Positions 1-9,986 of a stretch of 53,231 bases of DNA are shown here, piece after piece. The stretch lies in contig FMBT01000555.1 of assembly GCA_900095095.1 (NCBI GenBank), forward strand, positions 1 through 53,231, in the 5' to 3' direction. Under the pieces are notes generated by a model. That model saw nothing but the letters and a program-made list of their open reading frames with translations. It searched no databases and had not been told where the DNA came from. Both the position numbers and the translations under genes were made by a program. The stretch's first letter is position 1. The number at the start of each line of letters is the position of its first letter. The stretch comes from Fragilariopsis cylindrus CCMP1102. Its lineage: Eukaryota; Bacillariophyta; Bacillariophyceae; Bacillariales; Bacillariaceae.

Positions 1-1122
1 TTCTATGACATTCATCACTTCGTCGTAATCGAATTTTCCACAAGCATGTTGGAATGGTGTATAATTCGATCTATTTTTACGGAAAAGAAGATTAATTCCT
101 TTATTTTTCGGAAAATAACGAATTCCATATTCGAATACGAGTTGGAATCTTCGAATGGAGCAATCATTGGATATAGCAAGCTTTAGTGGTACATTTCCAC
201 GCATATTTCGTTGTAATAACGCGTTCGGATCCCATTCAACCAAAAACCGAAATCGTTCTTCGGAAAGAATAAGACGACCACACAATTTGTCCAATAGGCG
301 ATACCTCTGAATATCTTTTTTCTTTAACAAACCCATTCGTCTCAATTGTATCAAAACTTGTAGATATTTATTATCGGCAGCTTCGTTATGTTCTTGATTG
401 TAATTCATGAGATTCTGCAGAACATTATGACTGTTATGATCATCTTGAAGTAAGAAACCATTATTACTGTAATCAGTTTGACATAACAAACCTCCTCTGT
501 CTTTTTCTTCGAACGAGCCGAATTCTATTGCTAGCCTAGCTAAAAGATGGACGAACGATATAGCTTTCATGTTGCAATCCCAGAAACAATCATTTACGGG
601 ACGGTAGCATACCAAATATTGAATAGGATAATCCTCTTCCTCGTATTCATCCCCCGCCCTTTTTTCATCCTCGTCTTCATCAAACTCCTGATAATAATTC
701 CAATAATCTTGTTCGTCCCTTACATACAATTTTCTTCTTCTTGTAAGGACGTCCGGGAAGCAGCGTATGGTAGTTTCAACTTCAGATTCTGTATCACGTT
801 CACTGTCTAATCCATGATAATTAAGACCATACTCACACTCAATCCTCTCACAAAGCATTTCATGGATATCAGTTTCAACTTTGTGTAGGAATTCCTTAAT
901 CAATATATCCATTATATTTCTTGTCCTAAAAGAAAAGTTCTCCTTTTGTCCAATGACTGACATTATTTGTAGATGTCTTTGCTTCTTAGCATCAGCACTA
1001 TCATTATCCTCAGCATCGGTATCGGCGGCGGCTTGTTGGACTTCTTGTTCAGCTGCTCGTGCTTCTTCTTGTTCAGCTTGTTGCTGTTCATCTTCGTTGT
1101 TACCAATATTGACATCGTTCAT
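1..1122 (-). CDS. Ankyrin-like repeat protein, C-terminus cut by window edge
   Basis: An uninterrupted frame of 374 codons runs from an ATG at 1122 to base 1, so the C-terminus lies outside the window. The N-terminus is acidic and Gln/Glu-rich (about residues 7-40), followed by a KKQRHLQI segment, a mixed charged region, a block with LLARLAIEFGSFEEKDRGGLL, and an ankyrin-like part with EWDPNALLQRN, FQLVFEYGIRYFP and TPFQHACGKF. The same order of blocks is seen in the decayed copy at 18888-20181, which supports this frame as real coding sequence. The family is typical of diatom ankyrin-like proteins; no enzymatic domain is visible, and a protein-binding role is only an inference from the repeats. 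Confidence 0.8.
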   Translation of the reverse strand, partial: MNDVNIGNNEDEQQQAEQEEARAAEQEVQQAAADTDAEDNDSADAKKQRHLQIMSVIGQKENFSFRTRNIMDILIKEFLHKVETDIHEMLCERIECEYGLNYHGLDSERDTESEVETTIRCFPDVLTRRRKLYVRDEQDYWNYYQEFDEDEDEKRAGDEYEEEDYPIQYLVCYRPVNDCFWDCNMKAISFVHLLARLAIEFGSFEEKDRGGLLCQTDYSNNGFLLQDDHNSHNVLQNLMNYNQEHNEAADNKYLQVLIQLRRMGLLKKKDIQRYRLLDKLCGRLILSEERFRFLVEWDPNALLQRNMRGNVPLKLAISNDCSIRRFQLVFEYGIRYFPKNKGINLLFRKNRSNYTPFQHACGKFDYDEVMNVIE

Positions 1123-2004
1123 GGCTAACTAATTATATTGCTCTCCCTCTTCCTATTAAATATGCTGCGTCTATATCTATCCGTGTGAGATTGATCTTGT
1201 TCTTCCGACAGAGAAGGGTTGTGGTTGTTGTTGTCGTCTTCCCTTCCTGTTGTTGTATGAATAATTATGTCTTATCGAAAATGAAATAATGAAATGAAGA
1301 GGTAATAACAATTACCAGCTATTTACTAGCACAGCTAGCAAATTGAAACAACACCATAGTAATAACACGGAACGACGTTGATCTTGAAAGCATTGTTAAT
1401 GTAGTAAGTGTTATAACGGCGTAACGGGATTGATTGTTAATAGAGGAGAAACGGTTGTTATTCGATGATGGATGAAGTCGATGTTGTTGATTTTGCACTT
1501 GCCTTTTTTCGTAGATAAGCAATACAAATAATGGATCTTTGATTTCATTCACGTTAGGGATCTGGTCAATCTTGATCATGGATTACACGTGTAAGTTAGT
1601 ATAAAAAGATCTTTGTTTTTTAGCACGAAGGGATCTTTCTTTTTTTCACATAATCCCATCCGCCATCACCATAAACCAACCAACCAAGAATTACCCAACC
1701 AACACAACATCTTCATACCGGTAGATACATTACGATACCACCACCGTATCGTATATCTTTTATCTCTTCTCTTCACAACCCCTTACAACTTCCTTGCTTT
1801 ACCGCATGACAAGATCATCGCTCATCAATCAATCAACATTATCAGCGACGAAGACGAACAGATTCTTCCCATTGTTCTAATACCAACACCAGCACCTCAC
1901 CAATTCCCGCTCTTGTTGCAACAATATAACGTAAAAGCAAGTTGAAATCGTAGTACTGTACCAGCACCAGCCCGACGAAATCAGTTCCACCAAGACGATA
2001 TACG
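1123..2004. other. Intergenic between divergent genes
   Basis: An 880-base spacer separates the divergent starts of the ankyrin-like and kelch genes. It is AT-rich with simple CT and CAA tracts. Short open frames occur on both strands but none resembles a known family. No RNA gene or clear promoter element was recognised. Confidence 0.6.
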
Positions 2005-5000
2005 ATGAAGACAACAAACACTACTACTGATGCTGATGCTGATGCTGATGCTGTAAAAGGAAGTGATAGTAGAATAAGTTGTTGGACAACAGTATCAGGA
2101 TATGACACATATAATCAACATCCAGCTAAGTTAGTATTCCATGCATGGGTACGATATGGACGTAAAATTTATATCCATGGTGGAATTGATTTTGGTAAAC
2201 ATGAAGTCTATGCAACAAAAGAAGAAAGTAATGCAGTACATGTTCTTGATATTGATACAAGAAAATGGTCAAGACTAATATTACCAATGAAAAATTACAA
2301 AGAAATGGACAATGTCAAAAAGGATCACCTGGTCCACGTTCGGCACATACAATGTTTGTATATAAGAATGCATTATATCTATGGGGTGGTAACAGTATAA
2401 TGGGTATAGCAGATAATAAATTATATCGACTTGATTTAAAAAATACTAATAGTAATAGTAATAGCGATAGCGATAGCAATGATCGATTATTATGGGAGGT
2501 TGTCAAGACAAAGAAGGTAGCACCACAACCAAGAGAAGGACATTCGGGTGTACTGTATAAGGGATGTTATTACATAGCATGTGGTGAAATTTCTAATTAT
2601 GGTAAAACAAATGATTTATGGTGTTTAAATATGAATACATTAAAATGGTCATCATTAAAAAATGGACCAATTGAACGTAAGGCACAAGGAATGTGGGCTG
2701 TAAATGATCATTTATATATATTAGGTGGACAATATACTGATCGAACAATTACAAATGTTATTACTGCTAATTATACTGTAAATAATTTTGATTCCTACAA
2801 CATTAAAACAAAAACATGGAATACAATTAAAATTATTGGTCTTGATAAACCATATGATAATAGTGAATTTACTGTTTTACCAATCTATAGTAATAATGAA
2901 CGTAAGTATGGCATTGGCAATGACAACGATGATAACAATAACGAAATTGATGAAATTGAACCAGTATCAATTATAATATTTGGTGGATATAGTGATCTTA
3001 ATAAAACAAAAGGTGGTGGTATGTTGCCACAATTTGATGAAATGAAAAGAATGTATGGTGATGAAGCAAGAGATTATGGTCAACCATATCGTAATCGGAT
3101 GTTAAAATTTAATATACAAACACAATGTTGGACATTATTAAAATCATTACATTTGAATTTACCATTGGCGCAAAGTTTTGCTGCTGATATTACTAATACA
3201 ACGAAGTCAACTATTAAATCAGCTAATATAACTGAAATTCTTGTTGGAAAAGGATATGGTACAACACCTGAAAGTAACACAGGTATAGAAAGTCTATCAG
3301 ATGAACAGAAAGAAATGTCACGTTTATTTTTAGATGATAAAAAGCAATATTCTGAATCAAATATGTTAATGCCACATTATTCAGATAAATTATATGTTGC
3401 TTCAATTTTTATGTCAGATGATCCGACGACGACGACGATGAAACAGAAACAGAAACAACAAAAACAAGGATGGGCATGGGAATTCTTTAACATGAGTGAT
3501 GATAAAATACCAACATGTCAATTCTCATTTGATCCATGTTCACCTACATTGCATCAAGTTGTAGATTTATCATTTGAAGACTTTATTCAAGAACCACCAT
3601 GCGAAATGATACAAGATAATGATGAATTTAATTTATTTGGACTGCGTGTTCAATTACATGGATTACAAGGAAGTTCTCATTTGAATGGCCAAATTGGACG
3701 GTGTGGATTTTGGTTATCTGACAAAAAACGATACGAGATCTACCTACCGTCTAAATCTATGACGGTAAAGGCATCTAATCTACTAATTGCTAAACCGTAC
3801 GAATTTCACGACCTAACAAATATAATGTCGTCATCATCATTTGGTATTAAGGATCATTCTTCACCAGATATTGTAATGCTGATAATAGTAGAAGAGAATG
3901 CAACAAAGAAACAAACTCTTATGGAATACTTCACATCCAATGACTTCATAAGTGCTGACATATCAGGAACGGGCTATAATTCGATCATGGATACATATCA
4001 TGGACCAATATCTCGTAGGGCACAGGCAGCCTTGCAAAATGTCGCCATTAGACCACCATCGATATCTCCAATGAGTAAATCAACGTTGGCGTTGTCATTA
4101 GTTGCATCCTCAAAACAGGAGGAAAGAATGGAATTGTTAACCAACGTAAGTATCGTGAATTCTGTTTGGAGATGAAAGAAAGAGATCTACATCGTTGTAA
4201 GGAATTTGAGGAGACTATTTTTAGTATGAAAGAGCAACGTGACACATCGATCACTATTGTTGGTCCTTGGCTAAAGTTAGTTGTCACTTTGGATGGAATA
4301 ACTCCCGTCGTACAACGCGAGATGATCGTTTCGCCAGATATAACGATGCAGAATTTATACCATCAAGTTTTATGTCCAGCAATTGGATGGACTAGCAACT
4401 ATCATTGTTATGCATTCCGACGAATTAAGGGAGATGTCGATATATCCGTATCCGAATTGAGGGATGAATCAATTAAAATGATGAGTAATGAATGTTGGTT
4501 GGGACCGAAAAAGTCGACGGCATTAGACAATATGTTCCAATTCTTCTATATAGGTGGGGCGATGGCAAATGACAAAGATATATCAATAGGACAACTATTT
4601 ACATTAGAGAATAATAGTCATGACAGTATGAACATACAATTCGTTCACGATCTTGGCGATTGGTGGTCTCATACAATTCATGTGTCGAAATATGACGAGA
4701 CGGTCCCGAAAGAGGCTTCCGTAGCCCATCTTTTGTCCGGTGACGGTGCGGTACCACCCGAAGGTACGTTAGGTATTTATTTATTTGTGTGTTATGGTAT
4801 GCTTTGTTGTATTGTTGTGGTCTTTGCATATATGTAGTACTCATTGTATCTCTTAAATTCTAAAGATATGGGAGGGATGAAACAATATGCTTATACAATG
4901 GCTAAACTAACCGGAAAGTTAAAAATAGAGGGTAAGAAAACGGATGGCACGAAGAGCGATAATGGTATCTTCGCTGATCCAGGGACTGAACGATGGTGGC

Positions 5001-5386
5001 AGGTATTGAATAGTGATGTACGGGCGAAACTCAATGTGACGACGTTATTTGCAAGTCCAATTGAATTTGACTTAGAGACTGCCAGGTCGAAGCTTGATAC
5101 TGCCATACGTCAAAAGACGCAAAAAGTTGGAAAGGAAAAGTCGAAATTGTCGAAGAGTAGTTTCCAATCTGGCATTGCAGCCCAAACCACTAGGTCCAAT
5201 GAGATGGATCTACCACAAGATCCTAAGAAATTCTGTGCTATCTGTGGCGTAACTGTAGCGCTTAAATATTGCAAAGGCTGCAACTCAATCGCATTCTGCT
5301 GCAGGGAGCACCAAGTTCAGAGCTGGCCAACACATAAAGAAGAGTGTAGACGCATCCAAAAGGCTAACAAGAAGAATTCAAGATGA
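2005..5386 (+). CDS. Kelch-repeat / PRiA4b ORF3-like / MYND zinc-finger protein (frame breaks)
   Basis: ATG at 2005 opens an acidic DADADADA tract and then about five kelch-type motifs (KIYIHGG, NALYLWGG, CYYIACG, HLYILGG, SIIIFGG, each followed by a W-containing strand). Downstream, from about 4250, is a plasmid pRiA4b ORF-3-like domain (LKLVVTLDGITPVV, GWTSNYHCYAF, VHDLGDWWSHTI, VPPED|MGG), and the C-terminus is a MYND finger (CAICGV, CKGC, FCCREHQ, HKEEC). One clear intron lies at 4764-4865 and splices to give the family motif PPEDMGG. Two other frame changes, at the A5 run 2317-2321 and the A4 run 4112-4115, are each repaired by one extra A. They may be consensus errors, mutations, or -1 frameshifts. 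Likely a scaffold or protein-interaction factor; function unknown. Confidence 0.75.
4764..4865 (+). other. Spliceosomal intron in the kelch/MYND gene
   Basis: GTACGT donor and CTAAAG acceptor bound a 102-base T-rich segment. Removing it joins PPE to DMGG in frame and recreates the conserved end of the PRiA4b-like domain, while reading through meets a stop after 4834. Confidence 0.85.
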
Positions 5387-5655
5387 TTATAACATGATAC
5401 TTGCCAATAAAATTAAACAATTAATCTTAATACTTTTATTTATAAACGAGAATATACGACTGACGACAACAGGAGGGAGACTCGCTATATGCTCTTTGTC
5501 ATCAAATTATTTCCATTTTGTGTTGTGGACTCATTTGGCAATCGTTACGTATACCTTTCATGTTGTTACTGTGCGTGATGGTATAGAGTATGTTTTTCTA
5601 TGGGGTACGCCCAAGATGCATGATGTTTTTTATCTATTCATCTATTTATCTTTCT

Positions 5656-7005
5656 TCAATTCACTAATTCGATTCCGGGTCGTTCCAATTGTAACATTGT
5701 TATATTATCTTGAGATAAATCACTTCGAAACCAACGCATACTAGAAGGAGCATTCCGAACAAATTTTATTAAGGCATTTTGTGTGATTTTCCCATCGCAA
5801 TATTTGGCGTTCTGAATTGAAACACGTTCCAGAGATTTGCAACAATGACTGAATATGAAACTCCTTTCATGATTGACCAGATCGGAAAATTCCTGCATAT
5901 CAGTATTAGAGTAGACAGAGAACACCGAATTGTCCATGTATATTCCTCTTAGATTGTTGGAAAAGCTCATTGCAAAACCATTCAATGATATATCCGTACT
6001 ATTATTCGATGTAATTGTTTCCAAGAAATGGCAATTCTTTGAAAAGTCTTCAAGTGACATATCACGCATAGACAAATTTGATGAATGGAGTTCCAGTAAA
6101 TTTGGAACAATATATGGTAGAATGCATGTGAGTAAACAACATTCCCGTATCTGCATTGTTGGCAACGGGATAGAAATATCTAACGTAGTAATTCCACTCA
6201 TTCGAATATTCATTTTAATGTGTCGTATAATATCTTCACTAATATTTCTACCATGAAATTTTTGCAAATCATTCACCCGCATGTGTCGATAAAATTGTAA
6301 CTTATTTTTTGTCTCAGTATTTAATGAATGATGATATAAATTGATCAATAATGTTTCAATCGAACCAACACCACCAAAAACTTCGTTTTGTAATGTACTG
6401 ATTTCAAATGAAGGAATAATTTTCCATTCAATCCCTGGTCTGCCATAGCTACCATAACAAATCTGATAAACTTGTTTTGAAACAAGTATCAAATTCCGAA
6501 GTTCGTCTTGTGTTTCTCCTAAATAATTGAAGATGCAAAATAGGAGAGGGATATGCAAATCTAGCAACGCTAATATTCCCTTGTTGCTAGTATGTTTCAT
6601 TCTATTTGTTTCTTCTATGGCATCAAATATTGGCGTATCGTCTCGTGTAATAGCATTGTTATTACTATTTTCTCGTCGCATTTTCTTTTTTGGTCGCAAC
6701 AATAATAACGACATCTTCTTGCTCTTCTTCTTTTTCTTCGCCTCAATTTCGAGAAAATACTTCTCCTTCCGGTCGATGGTTGCGAAGGTCGATGCAAGGA
6801 TCACACCTCGAAGTAGCGAGCTAATTTCAGGATTAGCAGCTATCAATGCTTCGGCACCCTGCCGAGCTTTGAGGACACCATCAAGGCCATTTTCGAAGTA
6901 CATAAACGACGACGACTTTATTACTGTTACGTTGCTATCTGCTTCTGGGTCTACACGTTCCCAATTGGGATCATTGCATTTGTAGAGGACGATGGTAGGA
7001 GACAT
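5656..7005 (-). CDS. F-box/LRR-like protein
   Basis: A single 449-codon frame starts at an ATG at 7005. Residues about 90-112 form a Lys/Arg-rich stretch that could be a nuclear signal. Around residues 145-185 the segment IPLLFCIFNYLG..LRNLILVSKQVYQIC resembles an F-box helix pair. The C-terminal half contains irregular leucine-rich strands (ITTLDISIPL, NLLELHSSNLS, LRGIYMDNS, LERVSIQNA). This fits the large diatom family of divergent LRR proteins. If the F-box reading is right it would be a substrate adaptor of an SCF ubiquitin ligase, but that is inference. The gene converges on the kelch gene with about 270 bases between the stops. Confidence 0.7.
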   Translation of the reverse strand: MSPTIVLYKCNDPNWERVDPEADSNVTVIKSSSFMYFENGLDGVLKARQGAEALIAANPEISSLLRGVILASTFATIDRKEKYFLEIEAKKKKKSKKMSLLLLRPKKKMRRENSNNNAITRDDTPIFDAIEETNRMKHTSNKGILALLDLHIPLLFCIFNYLGETQDELRNLILVSKQVYQICYGSYGRPGIEWKIIPSFEISTLQNEVFGGVGSIETLLINLYHHSLNTETKNKLQFYRHMRVNDLQKFHGRNISEDIIRHIKMNIRMSGITTLDISIPLPTMQIRECCLLTCILPYIVPNLLELHSSNLSMRDMSLEDFSKNCHFLETITSNNSTDISLNGFAMSFSNNLRGIYMDNSVFSVYSNTDMQEFSDLVNHERSFIFSHCCKSLERVSIQNAKYCDGKITQNALIKFVRNAPSSMRWFRSDLSQDNITMLQLERPGIELVN

Positions 7006-7418
7006 CTTGAAGAAGTTGTCAAGTATAATTTTCTAAGTATGCAATAAGGAATACAGTAGCATCAAAAGGACACAGCTTCTTGTCCTACGCCGAAGAGTAT
7101 AGTTCTCTTCTTTCTGGTTTTTTATTACTATTTTTTTTAACGGTCTCGACAAATAACAGATAAGATGAGATAAATAAATTCAAATCAAAAACTTAATAAA
7201 AATGCAACACGCTCGTACAATGATGTATCACGACTCATTTTTTTGGGTGCTTTGGATATCTTGTTCTTTGTTTTCAATTTATTTTAAAGAAGTTCAGTTC
7301 TCTTTTGGATTATTTGCTATACACATGGTCTACTTGCACTTTGTAGCATATAGGAGACACCGTACCGTAATTTGTAGAAATTGACTCACTCGTCGAATCA
7401 GAATCAATCAGAGTCATC
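7006..7418. other. Intergenic, AT-rich
   Basis: Spacer upstream of the F-box/LRR-like gene. It contains a T-run near 7128-7138 and AT-rich stretches. A 60-codon frame at 7202-7384 has no family features and is not called. Confidence 0.5.
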
Positions 7419-7807
7419 ATGGATACATCGCAATCGTCCTATCCTATAGTAGAAAATAACATATCTGCGGGGTTTGCGTACATAAAACAATTGCTTGGTT
7501 TTCGGACTGGCAAAATTTCGATTGCAGTATTGGGTACTGTATTTGGTTACGATATTGCTTGTGAGGAATCGCCATTTTCTCTTTTCTGTTTTGTTCGGTC
7601 CCGCCTCTCTTCTCTTTCATTCGTTTACTTAGATAAAAAACCATCATGCATCTTGTGTACAATGAATGACTTGATACAGGCAGGATTCCGGGGAAGGCAG
7701 CTAAAAAGACACGGATCCAATCCAACAAATGTTTGTATAGCTATTATAAACGAAAACAAAGAAATGCAGATCTATCATACCATTTATCTAACGATTAACA
7801 AGGTTTA

Positions 7808-7841
<34 letters not shown>

Positions 7842-7859
7842 CTGCTCTCGTTAAATTAG
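7419..7859 (+). CDS. Hypothetical small protein, doubtful
   Basis: ATG at 7419 opens a 146-codon frame. The first 47 codons look protein-like and include a hydrophobic stretch (ISIAVLGTVFGYDIA). A T-rich segment from a GT at about 7560 to TTACTTAG at about 7631 could be an in-frame intron. The C-terminal end runs into a (TG)n microsatellite at about 7807-7845 that is translated as alternating Val/Cys/Tyr, so the true 3' end is unclear. No family is recognised, and the frame may not be a gene. Confidence 0.3.
7805..7845. repeat. (TG)n microsatellite
   Basis: Alternating TG repeat with a few TATG interruptions, at the 3' end of the doubtful small frame. Confidence 0.9.
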
Positions 7860-7951
7860 GAAACTTAACAACATGCGCCAATTTTTATTATACTATAATA
7901 TATATGTTAGCTCTCCAAGCTAGATAATCTTGCGTTAGTTAGCGTTATAAG

Positions 7952-7978
7952 TCGTTTTGTTTTGTTTTGTTTTGTTTT
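7952..7978. repeat. (GTTTT)n microsatellite
   Basis: Five tandem GTTTT units just downstream of the MFS transporter stop, on the opposite strand sense. Confidence 0.9.
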
Positions 7979-7985
7979 GCTCCAT

Positions 7986-9986
7986 TCAAGCTACGACAGG
8001 TTTCGCAGAAGTCGTCGTTTTCATGCTCGAATTTTCTTTTTTCTTCTTCTTTTTTTCTACAAAATATACTGCTAATGATTGTGTTATCAAAGCAATAATG
8101 GAACAGGATGTTGTTATAGTAAAACAACCAATCCAGGAGGATGGTACCGAATGTTGTTGAATGGATGTTACATATTTATTAAAAAATGCTAATGCACCAA
8201 ATCCAAAAAAATCAAAACAATCGGATATTGTTGCCGATCCATTCCGTCCCCCACGTTCTAATGCATATAATGACGATGGTAAATAAAATGGTAAGGAGAA
8301 TGCAAATCCCCATAGAAACATTGATATTGTGGACATGACTTTTGTTAATGATAGTATACCAATAGCATTTGCTAATTGTACATAGGATGCTAATGTTGCT
8401 AATGATAGTAAACTTATTATAGCCAAAATTTGTTTTTTAGGAGACGACGACGACGACGACGTAGATGATGATAAATTCGAAAATGTTTTGGAACCAAATG
8501 ATACAGCGAGTAAACAACCAAATGAATAGATGGATGCCACTTGTGCGGATATTGCTGAGGAACAATCATATAATTGATTCATTAATGTTGGTACAAATAA
8601 AAGAAATGATGCAAATACCATTAAACACGACCGTGATATTAAATGTAACCAAAATTCAATTGTTTTCATTTCCTTTTTTAATATAGATATTGATGATAAT
8701 GATGATGATGATGAATTACTTGAACTACTTGAACTTGATGTTGGATTAGCAGTAGCAGTAGCAGTAGTTGCAGCAGTAGTATCAGCGGCACTACCAACCG
8801 ATTGTTGCTGTTTCTGTTCCTGATTTATACTTATTGTCAATTTACCAAAATGATATAATAAACATAATGGTATAATTTGTAATATAGTGGATACACCAAA
8901 AATTATTCTCCATGGTTGTTGAATACTATTCTTTAGATATTGATTTGTTTCCAATAGATATAATAGACTACCAAAGATACTAAATGAGATCGTATTACCC
9001 AGTCTTGCACCTGTTGCTAAATAACCGACTTGTGTTCCCCATTCCTCCGCATTTGAAAATGATTGTTGAATGGAGGATATACAAGATGCCCAACAACTCG
9101 AAAAAATAAAATCAATACCAATCCATGCTATAGCAAAAATTAGAAACTGTTGACAACAGGTTATTATTGACAGTAACAGTATTAATAGACCTAATGTGAT
9201 TTGTAAGGATTTGATACCACCTAATTTATCTATCACTGGTCCTAATACTAATTTACCAATAGCAATTGCTAATGTGGATAGACCTAATAATTTTGAAAAT
9301 TGATTCTGGGGTGATGAATTACTTGCAGTACTTGTAGCAGTAGTAGTAATAAAGGATAAACCACGATCCGAGGACAGTAATAATGATAATACCGAGGGCA
9401 ATGCACATTTGGCACCCATCACCGAAAAATTACTTAATAATAATGCTATTGTCATACCACGTTTCCGATATATTTCTTCTGGTGATGTGTCATCTTTTTT
9501 GAAGACTGGTGTGTCTTCTTTACTGGTAGATACTACTAATGCATCAACGCCGTTGGGGTTACCACCAGCACCACCACCACCACCACCAAGAATATTACTT
9601 GTACCTGTCGTCATCAATACCGACGACGATTTGTTGTTATTATTATTACTACTACTACTACTACCTCCCCGCAATTTATATAAATTCAGATTCAAAATGG
9701 ATGAATGTTTTGCCAACATTATTCGCCGATGATTCTGATTCTGATTCGGAGGATAATAATAATTCTGATGAGCAGCAAACGCGTTTGTGGGATGAGCTAC
9801 TAGTGCGGCAGTTACAACGACAACAACACCAACCGCAAGAATCATCATCATCATCATCATTGTTGGTGTTGTTGTAATAGTCGATACTGCCGCACTAGTA
9901 GCTCGTCGTCGTCCTACTACTACCCGTGTCGTCATCATCATTCCTTGTTCTTTCCGTCTTCCTTGAGGTTTTTGATATCCTGACAT
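7986..9986 (-). CDS. Plastid-type MFS transporter
   Basis: A 666-codon frame starts at an ATG at 9986. The N-terminus has a hydrophobic core (MMILAVGVVVVVTAALVA, about residues 46-63) followed by HPTNAF|AAHQ, which resembles the diatom bipartite plastid presequence with Phe at the cleavage site. The mature part has about 12 membrane segments; the signature GPVIDKLGG in the loop after helix 2 is MFS motif A. Helix-rich parts include LLLSNFSVMGAK, ISFSIFGSLLYLL and FLWGFAFSLPFYLPSSL. Low-complexity Gly, Asn, Thr/Ala and Ser tracts lie in the N-terminal region and the central loop. The arrangement is compatible with an organophosphate/anion-type MFS carrier in the plastid envelope, but the substrate cannot be read from sequence. 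Confidence 0.85.
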   Translation of the reverse strand: MSGYQKPQGRRKEQGMMMTTRVVVGRRRATSAAVSTITTTPTMMMMMMILAVGVVVVVTAALVAHPTNAFAAHQNYYYPPNQNQNHRRIMLAKHSSILNLNLYKLRGGSSSSSNNNNNKSSSVLMTTGTSNILGGGGGGAGGNPNGVDALVVSTSKEDTPVFKKDDTSPEEIYRKRGMTIALLLSNFSVMGAKCALPSVLSLLLSSDRGLSFITTTATSTASNSSPQNQFSKLLGLSTLAIAIGKLVLGPVIDKLGGIKSLQITLGLLILLLSIITCCQQFLIFAIAWIGIDFIFSSCWASCISSIQQSFSNAEEWGTQVGYLATGARLGNTISFSIFGSLLYLLETNQYLKNSIQQPWRIIFGVSTILQIIPLCLLYHFGKLTISINQEQKQQQSVGSAADTTAATTATATANPTSSSSSSSNSSSSSLSSISILKKEMKTIEFWLHLISRSCLMVFASFLLFVPTLMNQLYDCSSAISAQVASIYSFGCLLAVSFGSKTFSNLSSSTSSSSSSPKKQILAIISLLSLATLASYVQLANAIGILSLTKVMSTISMFLWGFAFSLPFYLPSSLYALERGGRNGSATISDCFDFFGFGALAFFNKYVTSIQQHSVPSSWIGCFTITTSCSIIALITQSLAVYFVEKKKKKKENSSMKTTTSAKPVVA

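Noticed and set aside
547..1132. Plus-strand frames of 83-87 codons
   Set aside because: They are antisense to the continuous ankyrin-like frame 1-1122 and have Ser/Cys/Ile-rich translations typical of shadows.
1319..1579. 86-codon minus-strand frame with an ATG
   Set aside because: Low-complexity translation without a recognisable domain or neighbour support; too weak to call.
2316..2322. A -1 ribosomal frameshift slippery site at CAAAAAG
   Set aside because: The P-site half does not match the canonical X XXY YYZ rule, and no stable downstream structure was identified by eye; it remains only a minor alternative.
4077..4120. A 44-base intron (GTAAAT...CAAAACAG) or a 103-base intron from 4015 in the kelch gene
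   Set aside because: Both fit the frame, but the sequence is coding-like and not T-rich, and one missing A in the A4 run explains the frame change more simply.
9409..9877. Plus-strand frames with poly-Pro, poly-Leu, poly-His and poly-Tyr
   Set aside because: They are shadows of the Gly/Asn-rich N-terminal part of the MFS gene on the other strand.
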